Below are positions 1 to 5,832 of a DNA stretch of 5,902 nt, piece after piece. Origin of the DNA: JBMNNU01 sp050942695 (GTDB lineage Bacteria > Chloroflexota > UBA6077); assembly GCA_050942695.1 (NCBI GenBank), contig JBMNNU010000204.1:1-5902 (forward strand), in the 5' to 3' direction. The stretch's first letter is position 1. Each line of letters begins with the position of its first letter. The translations under genes and the position numbers were made by a program. The notes beneath the pieces were generated by a model. That model did not search any database, was not told the origin of the DNA, and saw only the letters and a program-made list of their open reading frames with translations.

Positions 1-385
1 CCACATCCCCACTGAATGGCACAACCGGTTGAACTGTAGCGCCAAGCTTGTCCTGAACATCAATCGGCAAGCCATGGCGGATTACGGTTTCAGCCCGCCA
101 ACCCGAGTCTTCGAAGCAGCCGGCGCGGGAGCCTGCATCGTAACCGATAATTGGGAGGGTATCGAGACTTTTCTCGTTCCCGGCGAAGAGGTGCTGGTGG
201 CTTCAAGCTCTGAAGAAGTGGCCAACTACCTCTCAACCATCAGTCCTGAACGAGCCAAATACATCGGGCGACTCGCACGAGAACGAGTTATAACCGAACA
301 TAGCTACGAACGTCGGGGCCAACAGCTTCAACAGTTACTCAACCGCTTGTTCAACAGCATTAGGCCGCCGAACGTGTGGCCATAA
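1..385 (+). CDS. CgeB-like glycosyltransferase, C-terminal fragment (5' end outside window)
   Basis: The reading frame is open from base 2 to a TAA at 383-385, so this is the last ~127 residues of a longer protein; the TTG at 29 is not a credible start because coding sequence of the same type (HIPTEWHNRLNCSAKLVLNI) runs across it. The visible part matches the C-terminal half of the CgeB / 'glycosyl transferases group 1-like' family: an LNINR segment, then PTRVFEAAGAGACIVTDNW followed by IETFLVPGEEVLV, where the acidic residue of the FEAAGAGA motif normally contacts the nucleotide-sugar donor, and then a helical tail ending in ITEHSYERRGQQL, the counterpart of the family's 'EHTYxxR' closing helix. 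Such proteins transfer sugars in the cytoplasm, often for polysaccharide, glycan or spore-coat modification; the acceptor cannot be told from this fragment. No convincing terminator follows. Family call is good; substrate is unknown. Confidence 0.8.
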   Translation, partial: HIPTEWHNRLNCSAKLVLNINRQAMADYGFSPPTRVFEAAGAGACIVTDNWEGIETFLVPGEEVLVASSSEEVANYLSTISPERAKYIGRLARERVITEHSYERRGQQLQQLLNRLFNSIRPPNVWP

Positions 386-467
386 TCCTAGCCATATCGC
401 AGCCGTCTCCCTTTTCTTTTTCAAACAGGCCACGACTTGCATAATTCCTGCTGGTAGTTTTGATATT

Positions 468-608
468 GGCATGGTTCACATACATATCCGGATCATGGAG
501 CCGTGCTTCGATCGGGCATGGTTCACGGCACGAGTCACAATGTAGCATCAGGCCTTGTGCTCGACGAGCCCCGACGCTACAGATCTAGCTGTTTGTGTGA
601 ACCATGCC
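468..608. repeat. nested inverted-repeat element (palindromic interspersed-repeat candidate)
   Basis: The 13-mer ggcatggttcaca at 468-480 is matched perfectly by its reverse complement tgtgaaccatgcc at 596-608. A second direct copy of the arm, ggcatggttcac, lies at 515-526 and can pair with 597-608 instead. Inside this, tgtagc at 541-546 pairs with gctaca at 576-581, and a near-palindrome gctcgacgagc sits at 559-569 in the middle. The most compact fold is therefore 515-608 with three nested stems. There is no coding content. It could be a REP/MITE-like repeat, a small structured RNA, or the remnant of a mobile element end; the sequence alone does not decide. Confidence 0.6.
513..545 (+). repeat. 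33-bp repeat, copy A (inside the palindromic element)
   Basis: Bases 513-545 match 5690-5722 at 31 of 33 positions in the same orientation; the differences are C/G at 517 versus 5694 and T/C at 541 versus 5718. The core of 23 identical bases runs 518-540. Similarity stops on both sides. This copy starts at the left arm of the 515-608 palindrome and ends within its inner stem. Confidence 0.85.
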
Positions 609-702
609 TTCGACCAAAAAGGGCGGCACGTAGACTGCCGTAGTTGGGCAGAAGCCTGGCGCTGGATAGAAACTGAGTACGTCGTCGTTAATGGATGTTG
701 TT

Positions 703-739
703 GCCTTGCAAGGCTGTGGTGAAGGAAATCGATTAATCG
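703..739. promoter_or_regulatory. two perfect palindromes upstream of the histidine kinase
   Basis: gccttgcaaggc (703-714) is a perfect 12-bp palindrome and cgattaatcg (730-739) a perfect 10-bp palindrome, separated by 15 bp and ending 17 bp before the kinase ATG. A weak sigma70-like pair could be read here (TTGCAA at 706-711, GATTAA at 731-736, 19-bp spacing), so the palindromes would overlie the promoter. The palindromes are seen directly; their role as operator or promoter is a guess. Confidence 0.25.
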
Positions 740-756
740 TTGCCATCAAGTAAAGA

Positions 757-3153
757 ATGCTTCCTAACATCAACCGACATATAAATGACCCGCTGCTACG
801 CTGGATCGTAGCAGTAGCTGCGGGTTTAATACTGCTTCACGTAGGACTATATCTCGTCTGGGGACAAGGCCAGGTGCTCGTAACTCTTCCGTGGTTTGTC
901 CCCATGATTCATGGCTTCATGACGTTGGCAAGCCTCAGCATCGCCTTTCTCAGCTTTGGACGATATCGAGTGCTGCAAGAGCCTGCTTTCTTTTGGATCG
1001 GGATTGCATTCATCGGTTTCACCGTTTTCGCGCTGTTCTACGTCCTTACATTGCCAGAACTCCTGCCGGGCGGGCGCGGTTTAATCGGCCAACTACTCAA
1101 TACCGGTAGCTGGTTCTGGCATCTCCAATTCACCACACTGGCTTCCTTTATCATCGTGGCCGCCCTGGCTTCGTGGCCAAGGAATCAAGCCGCAGGGAAA
1201 TGGCTACGTTTCCTGTTGGTGGTTGCCGGTGTTGTGATCACCGTAGTGATCAGTTTGCTCATGGTTTACTATGAGCAATACTTGCCGTTGCTCGTCGTAA
1301 ATGGTACCTGGACTCTTCTCAACAACGCCTGGAACTACTTCATTTCGATCCTGTTTGTGGCCGGCATCGTACTCTCGACTCGCCGGTATCTGCAAAATAG
1401 CGATCCGATGTTTGCTTATCTCGCTTTAGTACAGTTGTTCCTCACGTTCGCAATCCTGACCGTAAACATCGGCGTCGAGTACTACGACACCTGGTGGTAC
1501 TGGCAGCGTGTCCTTTGGATAGCCGGTTTCTCCGTGATGGTTTTCGGCTTGCTGTCGGAATATATAGAGCTATATCAGCGTGAGCGCGATAAGTCGCGCC
1601 AACTCGAAGCCCTGCAACAGATCACAGACCCGACTATTGCCCGACTGGGGTTGGAAGAGCTTCTCCAGAGCCTACTGGAGCGGATGGTGGCTATCATGGG
1701 AGCTTCTGCAGGGGCAATCCTGCTGCTCGATCCAGAGCGGCAGGAGTTGGTGCTGAGAAAAGGGTTGGGGCTCACTGCAGAGCAAGCTGTCGGTTTTAGG
1801 GTGAGGTGGGGTGAGGGGCTCGCCGGTCGCGTGGCTGCCAGGAATACTGTAATCTCGGTGCGCGATGCCCAGCTCGAACCATCAATTCGTAGCCAACATA
1901 TAATAAGCACCCATGTTAGGGGAGTAATCGGTGCGCCGATGCGGGTCGAGCAAGAGGTGATCGGGGTAGTTCAGGTGGACTTTCATACACCAGTGGAGTT
2001 CACACGAGAAGACGAGCAACTGCTGGAAGTCGTTGCGGACAGGGCGGCGTTGGCTATTCACCAGGAGAGATTGCTGGAAGAAGCAGAGGAGGAACGAAAT
2101 CGATTGCGAGCGGTCATCGACACAGCTCCCGTCGGCATTGCCTTTTACTCGGCGCCTGATGGTCGTTTGCTGCTTCTCAATAAATCTGCCGAGGCGATCC
2201 TGGGCCAACGGCCGCGGCCTGATATGGACGTCGTCGAGCAAGCTGACTTCTTCCGGGTATCCCGACCTAACGGAGAGCGCTTTCCGCCGGAGGATTTGCC
2301 GGCCGTTCGTTCACTCCACGGTGAATCGACTCAAGGGGTGGAGCTTGTCGCACACCAACCATCTGGCCTTAAAGTGTACCTCACGATGAACTCGTCCCCA
2401 ATACTGGATGCAGATGAGAGGATCATCGGCGTCGTCGTTGCCTTCCAGGATATCACGCAGATCAAAGAGCAGGAAAGATTGAGAGATGAGTTCCTCGCCA
2501 CGGCCTCGCACGAGCTTAAGACCCCTGTAACTACGATAAAAGGGTACATTCAGTTGATGCAGCAGTGGGCTCACGGAGGTCACGATCCGCGAGAAGCTCG
2601 CGCTTTCGAGGTAATAAACGTCCAGGCCAACCGGATCAGCCAGCGGGTGCAGGAGATGCTGGAGGTGGCTCGCTATCAGATCGCCCCGCCTATGTTGCAC
2701 AAGAAACGTTTCGATCTGGGCGAGCTGGTTTCCCAGGTGGTGGAGCAAATGCAGGCCACCACAGAGATCCATCAAATTCACCTCCAACGGGAGGAAAATG
2801 CTCCTGTAAATGCGGACCGTGACCGTATTGAAGATGTATTAGTAGGCCTTCTAGACAACTCTATCCGTTACTCACCCGAGGGGGGGGATATCGTGGTTCG
2901 GGTATGGGTTGAAGATCAAAAAGCGGTAGTCTCGGTGAAGGATCAGGGGGTTGGTATCCCCAAAAACCGGCAGGCTCACATCTTCGAGCCGTTTTACGAA
3001 CCCATCCCTCCCGGTGCTCCGGGGTACAGGGGTGTGGCGCCGCTCAGCCTGTACCTGAGCAAGATCACAATCGAACGCCATGGTGGACGTATCTGGTTCG
3101 AGAGCGAGGAGGGTAAGGGGTCAACCTTCTACTTCAGTCTTCCAACTGCCTGA
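757..3153 (+). CDS. membrane-bound sensor histidine kinase (8TM-GAF-PAS-HisKA-HATPase)
   Basis: This 798-residue protein should autophosphorylate on His in response to a signal and pass phosphate to a response regulator not encoded here. About eight hydrophobic helices (roughly 15-35, 47-68, 77-98, 119-140, 149-171, 189-207, 217-239, 250-270) form an N-terminal sensor resembling MASE3-type modules (HGFMTLASLSIAF, then an FxxxGIAFIG helix). A charged helix (271-290) leads to a GAF domain (about 296-433), a helical linker (435-450) and a PAS domain (about 450-568, ending FQDIT). HisKA has the phosphoacceptor in SHELKTP, His585. The ATPase domain shows an N box with Asn701, a G1 box DQGVG (729-733) and an F box IFEPFYEP. 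The G2 box is odd: where GLGL is expected it reads APLSL (761-765), losing both glycines. The ATG is the first in-frame start after TAA 751-753; its Shine-Dalgarno is weak. The 3' end overlaps the convergent cbiO by 20 bp. Confidence 0.93.
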   Translation: MLPNINRHINDPLLRWIVAVAAGLILLHVGLYLVWGQGQVLVTLPWFVPMIHGFMTLASLSIAFLSFGRYRVLQEPAFFWIGIAFIGFTVFALFYVLTLPELLPGGRGLIGQLLNTGSWFWHLQFTTLASFIIVAALASWPRNQAAGKWLRFLLVVAGVVITVVISLLMVYYEQYLPLLVVNGTWTLLNNAWNYFISILFVAGIVLSTRRYLQNSDPMFAYLALVQLFLTFAILTVNIGVEYYDTWWYWQRVLWIAGFSVMVFGLLSEYIELYQRERDKSRQLEALQQITDPTIARLGLEELLQSLLERMVAIMGASAGAILLLDPERQELVLRKGLGLTAEQAVGFRVRWGEGLAGRVAARNTVISVRDAQLEPSIRSQHIISTHVRGVIGAPMRVEQEVIGVVQVDFHTPVEFTREDEQLLEVVADRAALAIHQERLLEEAEEERNRLRAVIDTAPVGIAFYSAPDGRLLLLNKSAEAILGQRPRPDMDVVEQADFFRVSRPNGERFPPEDLPAVRSLHGESTQGVELVAHQPSGLKVYLTMNSSPILDADERIIGVVVAFQDITQIKEQERLRDEFLATASHELKTPVTTIKGYIQLMQQWAHGGHDPREARAFEVINVQANRISQRVQEMLEVARYQIAPPMLHKKRFDLGELVSQVVEQMQATTEIHQIHLQREENAPVNADRDRIEDVLVGLLDNSIRYSPEGGDIVVRVWVEDQKAVVSVKDQGVGIPKNRQAHIFEPFYEPIPPGAPGYRGVAPLSLYLSKITIERHGGRIWFESEEGKGSTFYFSLPTA

Positions 3154-3178
3154 TGGACTGAAATATTCGGTGTTTTTT
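3133..3178 (+). terminator. weak candidate terminator at the convergent 3' ends
   Basis: ttcagtc (3133-3139) pairs perfectly with gactgaa (3156-3162), enclosing a 16-nt loop that contains the kinase stop codon. A run of six T follows at 3173-3178 but starts 10 nt after the stem, too far for a textbook intrinsic terminator. The stem overlaps the stop codons of both convergent genes. No other terminator is visible for either gene. Confidence 0.22.
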
Positions 3179-4012
3179 CGATCTTCGCACCAGCTTGGTA
3201 AGCTCATCCGCTGCTTCCTGCAGCGTCAAGGCCATGCCTACCTCTACCCCTCGTCGCCTTAGCTCTTGAAAAAGGGAGACCAGAGCAGGGGGCTCCAGGT
3301 GATGGGAGGAGAGCAGTTCTGGTTGAGAGAACAGTTCCCTTGGCGAGCCCCTTGCCACGATGGCTCCACCCCTGGATAAGAGGTATATGGTGTCCACGAA
3401 CTCCGGTATCAGGTTTATCTCGTGAGTGGTTACTATTGTGGACATGCCCTGCTCGGTGCAAAGACGTGCCAAGAAGCTTGCCAACTCGGCTTTGGCAACG
3501 GTATCTAACCCCTCGAAGGGCTCGTCCAGAACCAGCAGCTCAGGGTTCATAGCCAGCGCGCCGGCCAGCGCTACCTTGCTTTTTTCTCCCCCAGACAGAT
3601 AATGGGGCACCTTGTCCATCAGATGTTCGATCTCGAACTGCGCTGCTACCCTGTGGACCAAACGATCCACCTCCGGCTCTGGAACGCCGTAGTTACGTGG
3701 AGAGAATGCGATATCGTCCATGACGGTAGGAGCTATTATCTGCTTGTCGGGATCTTGCAGCACAACCCCGATCCGTCGACGAATCTCTTCGAACCGCTCA
3801 GCAGGATCGACACCAAACAGCCGTATCGTACCCTGATCGGGCTTCAACAGCCCCAACAAATGGAATAGAAAGGTGGTCTTACCGCTGCCGTTAGGGCCCA
3901 ATAGGACTACCCTCTCCCCCTGTTCGACGGTGAAATCCATCCCGCGGTAGTAAAGCTCTGTACCATCCGGGTACAGGTGGCGGACATCGGAAGCGCTGGC
4001 GATTACTGCCAC
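3134..4012 (-). CDS. cbiO: ECF transporter ATPase CbiO/EcfA-type (cobalt/nickel import)
   Basis: This 292-residue cytoplasmic ABC ATPase powers the importer. Motifs in order: Walker A GPNGSGKTT (39-47, Lys45), Q-loop Gln86 in VVLQDPDKQI (the family's typical 'QxPDxQ' stretch), signature LSGGEKSK (139-146), Walker B LLVLDEP with catalytic Glu164, D-loop GLD and H-loop His197. The tail after about residue 238 (EPPALVSLFQELRRRG, then LTLQEAADEL) is the C-terminal extension seen in CbiO/NikO ATPases that helps dimerisation. Only one ATPase gene is present, so a homodimer is expected, as in dedicated Co/Ni systems. Translation starts at GTG (4012-4010) with GGGGTGAG just upstream and only 4 bp after the cbiQ stop, implying translational coupling. 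The TGA at 3136-3134 lies inside the convergent kinase gene. Confidence 0.93.
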   Translation of the reverse strand: MAVIASASDVRHLYPDGTELYYRGMDFTVEQGERVVLLGPNGSGKTTFLFHLLGLLKPDQGTIRLFGVDPAERFEEIRRRIGVVLQDPDKQIIAPTVMDDIAFSPRNYGVPEPEVDRLVHRVAAQFEIEHLMDKVPHYLSGGEKSKVALAGALAMNPELLVLDEPFEGLDTVAKAELASFLARLCTEQGMSTIVTTHEINLIPEFVDTIYLLSRGGAIVARGSPRELFSQPELLSSHHLEPPALVSLFQELRRRGVEVGMALTLQEAADELTKLVRRSKKHRIFQSIRQLED

Positions 4013-4016
4013 AGAC

Positions 4017-4829
4017 TCACCCCATTGCCCTCCTACAACGCAGCCGGGCCAATGCCGCAGCCGCTAGCGTCAGAACCGCTGCCAGCAGCAGGTAACCGTT
4101 GTACAGATAGGCTCCGGGTACGAACCGGAGGACTAGTACGGCCGCCAGGATAAGCGAACTCGCCGCGAGTGGATATGTGTCGTACTTGGTGAACTGCCTC
4201 CAGGAGGTTCCTCCCGTTAACCTGCCGGAATAGCCACGGAGCCTCAAGACATCGTATAGCCGCTCCGCGAGGGCGACGGAGCGCACCAGCATAAGCCCGA
4301 GGCCGGTAGCAAGGTTTCTGGCATTGTGGATGAAGCGATGTTTGCTCAACCCTCCTCGCAATCTCAAGGAGGTCATCAGGTATCCGAAGAGCCCCAGGAG
4401 GATGAAGAGCGAACGATAGGTAATAAAGAGCGCATCAGCAACCAGGGTCGGCAGAACGAAGCGTAGAACAGCAAACAACTGGGGATAGGGAGTTGTGGCA
4501 ATGAGAGTCACCATGACGGCAGCGGCGGCAAGCGCCCTCCCCACGACCAACAACGGCCCCAACAAAGATCCATCCCACTGGCTGACGGCGAACAGCAGAG
4601 CGAAAATGGCCGGGTATAGAGCAACAGCCAGGACTCTCAATACCGGCAAACAGGCCAGTACGATACCTGCGGCGGCGAACAGATAGATACCCAACAGGGC
4701 GAAGATATCCCAGGTGACGATTACCGAGGCGACGAGCAATCCGGCTGCTATCACTTTGGAAAGGGCCGACGCCTTGTGGAGAGGGCTGCTTCTGCCAACT
4801 GCCCAGTAGTCGATGGTGCCGATATCCAT
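4017..4829 (-). CDS. cbiQ: ECF transporter transmembrane coupling protein CbiQ/EcfT-type
   Basis: This 270-residue integral membrane protein links the ATPase to the substrate-binding subunit. It opens with MDIGTIDYWAVGRSSPLHKASALSKVI, matching the CbiQ N-terminus ('D..a...SplHrldpr.K'), followed by hydrophobic helices at about 25-58, 64-83, 96-112, 125-150 and, at the end, 221-239 and 243-262. The two cytoplasmic coupling motifs that dock into the ATPases are visible as LRLRGG (155-160) and LRLRGYSG (195-202). I chose the ATG at 4829: it is preceded by GCGAGGGG at good spacing and begins 11 bp after the cbiM stop. The frame stays open upstream to 4940, but that part would overlap cbiM by about 100 bp and encodes residues unlike the family. 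The operon order M-Q-O is the standard one for Co/Ni importers. Confidence 0.92.
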   Translation of the reverse strand: MDIGTIDYWAVGRSSPLHKASALSKVIAAGLLVASVIVTWDIFALLGIYLFAAAGIVLACLPVLRVLAVALYPAIFALLFAVSQWDGSLLGPLLVVGRALAAAAVMVTLIATTPYPQLFAVLRFVLPTLVADALFITYRSLFILLGLFGYLMTSLRLRGGLSKHRFIHNARNLATGLGLMLVRSVALAERLYDVLRLRGYSGRLTGGTSWRQFTKYDTYPLAASSLILAAVLVLRFVPGAYLYNGYLLLAAVLTLAAAALARLRCRRAMG

Positions 4830-4840
4830 CCAACCCCTCG

Positions 4841-5617
4841 CTAACCACGTCCTGGAGGCCGAGTAACTCCGATCAAATCGGGTCGCACCGCAACCAGGTA
4901 CCGTATGATGGCTCCGGTGATAACCGCCTCGACGATCCACCCGACAGCCCCCAGGCCCAACACCAGCGTCGCGAAGGTGGCGATGTCGATCTCGGGTGGC
5001 GCTGATGGTTCCGGTTCTTCTCCAAAAGGCCTCCAGGCAACAGCCCCCTCACCGAAAGGGTTTCGAAAGGAGATCTCACCACCGCGTTCGATGATAGTTG
5101 CCTCCGGCCTAGCGATACCCGGATTAACGTTCGAGAGCGCTACGACTCCGATCATCAGGAGTGAGCCTGCCAAGAGCGATACGACGGTAACAGCGCCAGC
5201 CAGCAGCCCTACCCCAATTCCTCTGGTTACGAGGCCTCGCCCCGCCCTGAATAGGAAATAGCCTAGCTCCATCTCCGTGCCGATCAGCAGTGTGTTGAGC
5301 CCCACTACAGTAATCCCACTATGGCCGAAGAAGGCCAGGATCAGGTTAACGACGAACGCGGCCACGAAGGCAAGGGTCGGGCCGAGCAGGATGCCGCTGA
5401 CAACGGTGAGATTGACGTGGTACCCGATGGGGATCAGCTCTAACGACATAGCAACCAGCATCAAAGCCGACATCATTCCCAGGAGGGAGAGCTTGATCTC
5501 CAGACCCCCACGCCGAAGCCTACCGGTCGACAAGATAAGCAGCGCGATCGTGGCAACCCAACCTAGGGCGATGATCCATAGCGGCATCACACCATCTGGA
5601 ATATGGAGGTGAGACAT
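4841..5617 (-). CDS. cbiM: Co2+/Ni2+ ECF transporter substrate-binding membrane protein CbiM/NikM
   Basis: This 258-residue membrane protein is the metal-specificity (S) component. The N-terminus MSHLHIPDGVMP carries the family hallmark HIPDG; in characterised NikM/CbiM proteins the extreme N-terminus and a downstream His bind the metal. A conserved His is present here as His67 in GYHVNL, followed by the typical SGILLGPTLAF and GHSGITVVGLNTL stretches. Helices cover about 11-31, 43-63, 70-98, 101-123, 134-161 and 213-243, ending in the family's YLVAVRPDLIG. Between the last two helices lies a ~50-residue loop (162-212) rich in Pro, Glu and Gly. I start at the ATG at 5617 rather than 5623 because AGGA (5628-5625) is 7 nt from the former but only 1 nt from the latter. 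No cbiN/nikN-type small subunit is encoded nearby. Co2+ versus Ni2+ cannot be decided from the sequence. Confidence 0.93.
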   Translation of the reverse strand: MSHLHIPDGVMPLWIIALGWVATIALLILSTGRLRRGGLEIKLSLLGMMSALMLVAMSLELIPIGYHVNLTVVSGILLGPTLAFVAAFVVNLILAFFGHSGITVVGLNTLLIGTEMELGYFLFRAGRGLVTRGIGVGLLAGAVTVVSLLAGSLLMIGVVALSNVNPGIARPEATIIERGGEISFRNPFGEGAVAWRPFGEEPEPSAPPEIDIATFATLVLGLGAVGWIVEAVITGAIIRYLVAVRPDLIGVTRPPGRG

Positions 5618-5628
5618 CGGCATTTCCT
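5615..5628 (-). promoter_or_regulatory. Shine-Dalgarno that decides the cbiM start
   Basis: On the minus strand the leader reads TAGGAA ATG CCG ATG TCT CAC. AGGA (5628-5625) leaves a single base before the first ATG (5623) and 7 bases before the second (5617). The second spacing is the productive one, giving an N-terminus Met-Ser-His. Confidence 0.6.
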
Positions 5629-5629
5629 A

Positions 5630-5648
5630 CATATACAACTGGTATATG
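5630..5648. promoter_or_regulatory. 7-5-7 palindrome upstream of cbiM, candidate operator
   Basis: catatac (5630-5636) and gtatatg (5642-5648) are perfect inverted repeats separated by 5 bp. The palindrome ends just before the cbiM Shine-Dalgarno, 12 bp before the start codon at 5617. The AT-rich arms (TATATG, CATATA on the minus strand) could also serve as a -10 box, but no clear -35 was seen. A metal-responsive repressor site for the importer operon is plausible; which repressor family is not evident. No cobalamin riboswitch (B12 box) was recognised in this leader. Confidence 0.4.
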
Positions 5649-5659
5649 CCGATTACTGT

Positions 5660-5679
5660 GGCATGAACTAAGCCATGCC
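5660..5679. repeat. short inverted repeat related to the palindrome arm
   Basis: ggcatg (5660-5665) and catgcc (5674-5679) form a 6-bp stem with an 8-nt loop. The half-sites equal the first six bases of the ggcatggttcac arm seen at 468, 515 and (reversed) 597-608. This may be a degenerate fragment of the same repeat family. Confidence 0.35.
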
Positions 5680-5689
5680 CTTACAAAGC

Positions 5690-5722
5690 CGGGGATGGTT
5701 CACGGCACGAGTCACAACGTAG
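5690..5722 (+). repeat. 33-bp repeat, copy B (next to the IS110 element)
   Basis: This is the second copy of the repeat at 513-545 (31 of 33 identical, same orientation). Here the rest of the palindrome (the inner gctaca and outer gtgaaccatgcc arms seen after copy A) is missing; instead the sequence continues into the hairpin-rich leader of the transposase. It is either a target repeat interrupted by the element near 5722 or part of the element's own left end. Confidence 0.8.
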
Positions 5723-5734
5723 ATAACATGGAGT

Positions 5735-5832
5735 GACCGACCCAACCATCGCCAGGCTGGGCGTACGGATGGTACGCTTGCAGCTACAGCAACTCTCAGC
5801 AGAAACAGTTGCTGACGAAAGGAGGATCGGTC
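5735..5832 (+). ncRNA. candidate IS110 bridge-RNA-like segment upstream of the transposase
   Basis: Several stems cluster in less than 100 nt: gcgtac (5761-5766) / gtacgc (5772-5777) with a 5-nt loop ggatg; cagcaact (5787-5794) / agttgctg (5807-5814) with a 12-nt loop; and an outer closing pair gaccga (5735-5740) / tcggtc (5827-5832). IS110-group elements are known to encode a guide ('bridge') RNA in the non-coding end before the recombinase gene, and the position fits. The segment also contains the transposase Shine-Dalgarno, so part of the folding could instead control translation. It is shorter than the IS621 bridge RNA, and the true 5' end is unknown. Confidence 0.35.

Larger units (their letters stand above)
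386..756. other. gene-free intergenic region with repeats
   Basis: This 371-bp stretch between the glycosyltransferase stop and the kinase start has no reading frame that resembles a protein. It contains a T-rich run at about 408-421 without a clear preceding stem, a nested inverted-repeat element at 468-608, a small 5-bp stem (cggca 624-628 / tgccg 636-640), and two perfect palindromes at 703-714 and 730-739 shortly before the kinase start. No tRNA, rRNA or known riboswitch core was recognised by eye. Confidence 0.6.

Noticed and set aside
408..421. T-rich run after the glycosyltransferase gene as an intrinsic terminator
   Set aside because: The only nearby stem (tggcca/tagcca around 376-395) is imperfect and too far from the T-run.
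386..756. CRISPR array suggested by repeated ggcatggttcac units
   Set aside because: There are only three arm copies, one of them inverted, with unequal spacing (47 and 82 bp); this is a palindromic element, not a regular repeat-spacer array.
2311..2787. 158-codon antisense open frame inside the kinase gene
   Set aside because: It is a shadow of the strongly supported kinase frame, with no domain-like pattern and no ribosome-binding site.
2880..2887. Run of eight G within the kinase gene as a phase-variation tract
   Set aside because: It encodes Glu-Gly-Gly-Asp in frame within the conserved N-box region; one short G tract alone is not evidence of switching, though it is a place where sequencing errors could arise.
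4830..4940. Extension of cbiQ upstream to 4940 (extra 37 residues)
   Set aside because: It would overlap cbiM by about 100 bp, the extra residues (Arg/His/Ser-rich) do not look like the CbiQ N-terminus, and the ATG at 4829 has a good Shine-Dalgarno and the family-typical MDIGTIDYW start.
5618..5832. Cobalamin riboswitch upstream of cbiM
   Set aside because: No B12-box-like core (GCCACTG-type) was found on the minus strand in a usable arrangement, and the hairpins present fit the transposase leader on the other strand better.
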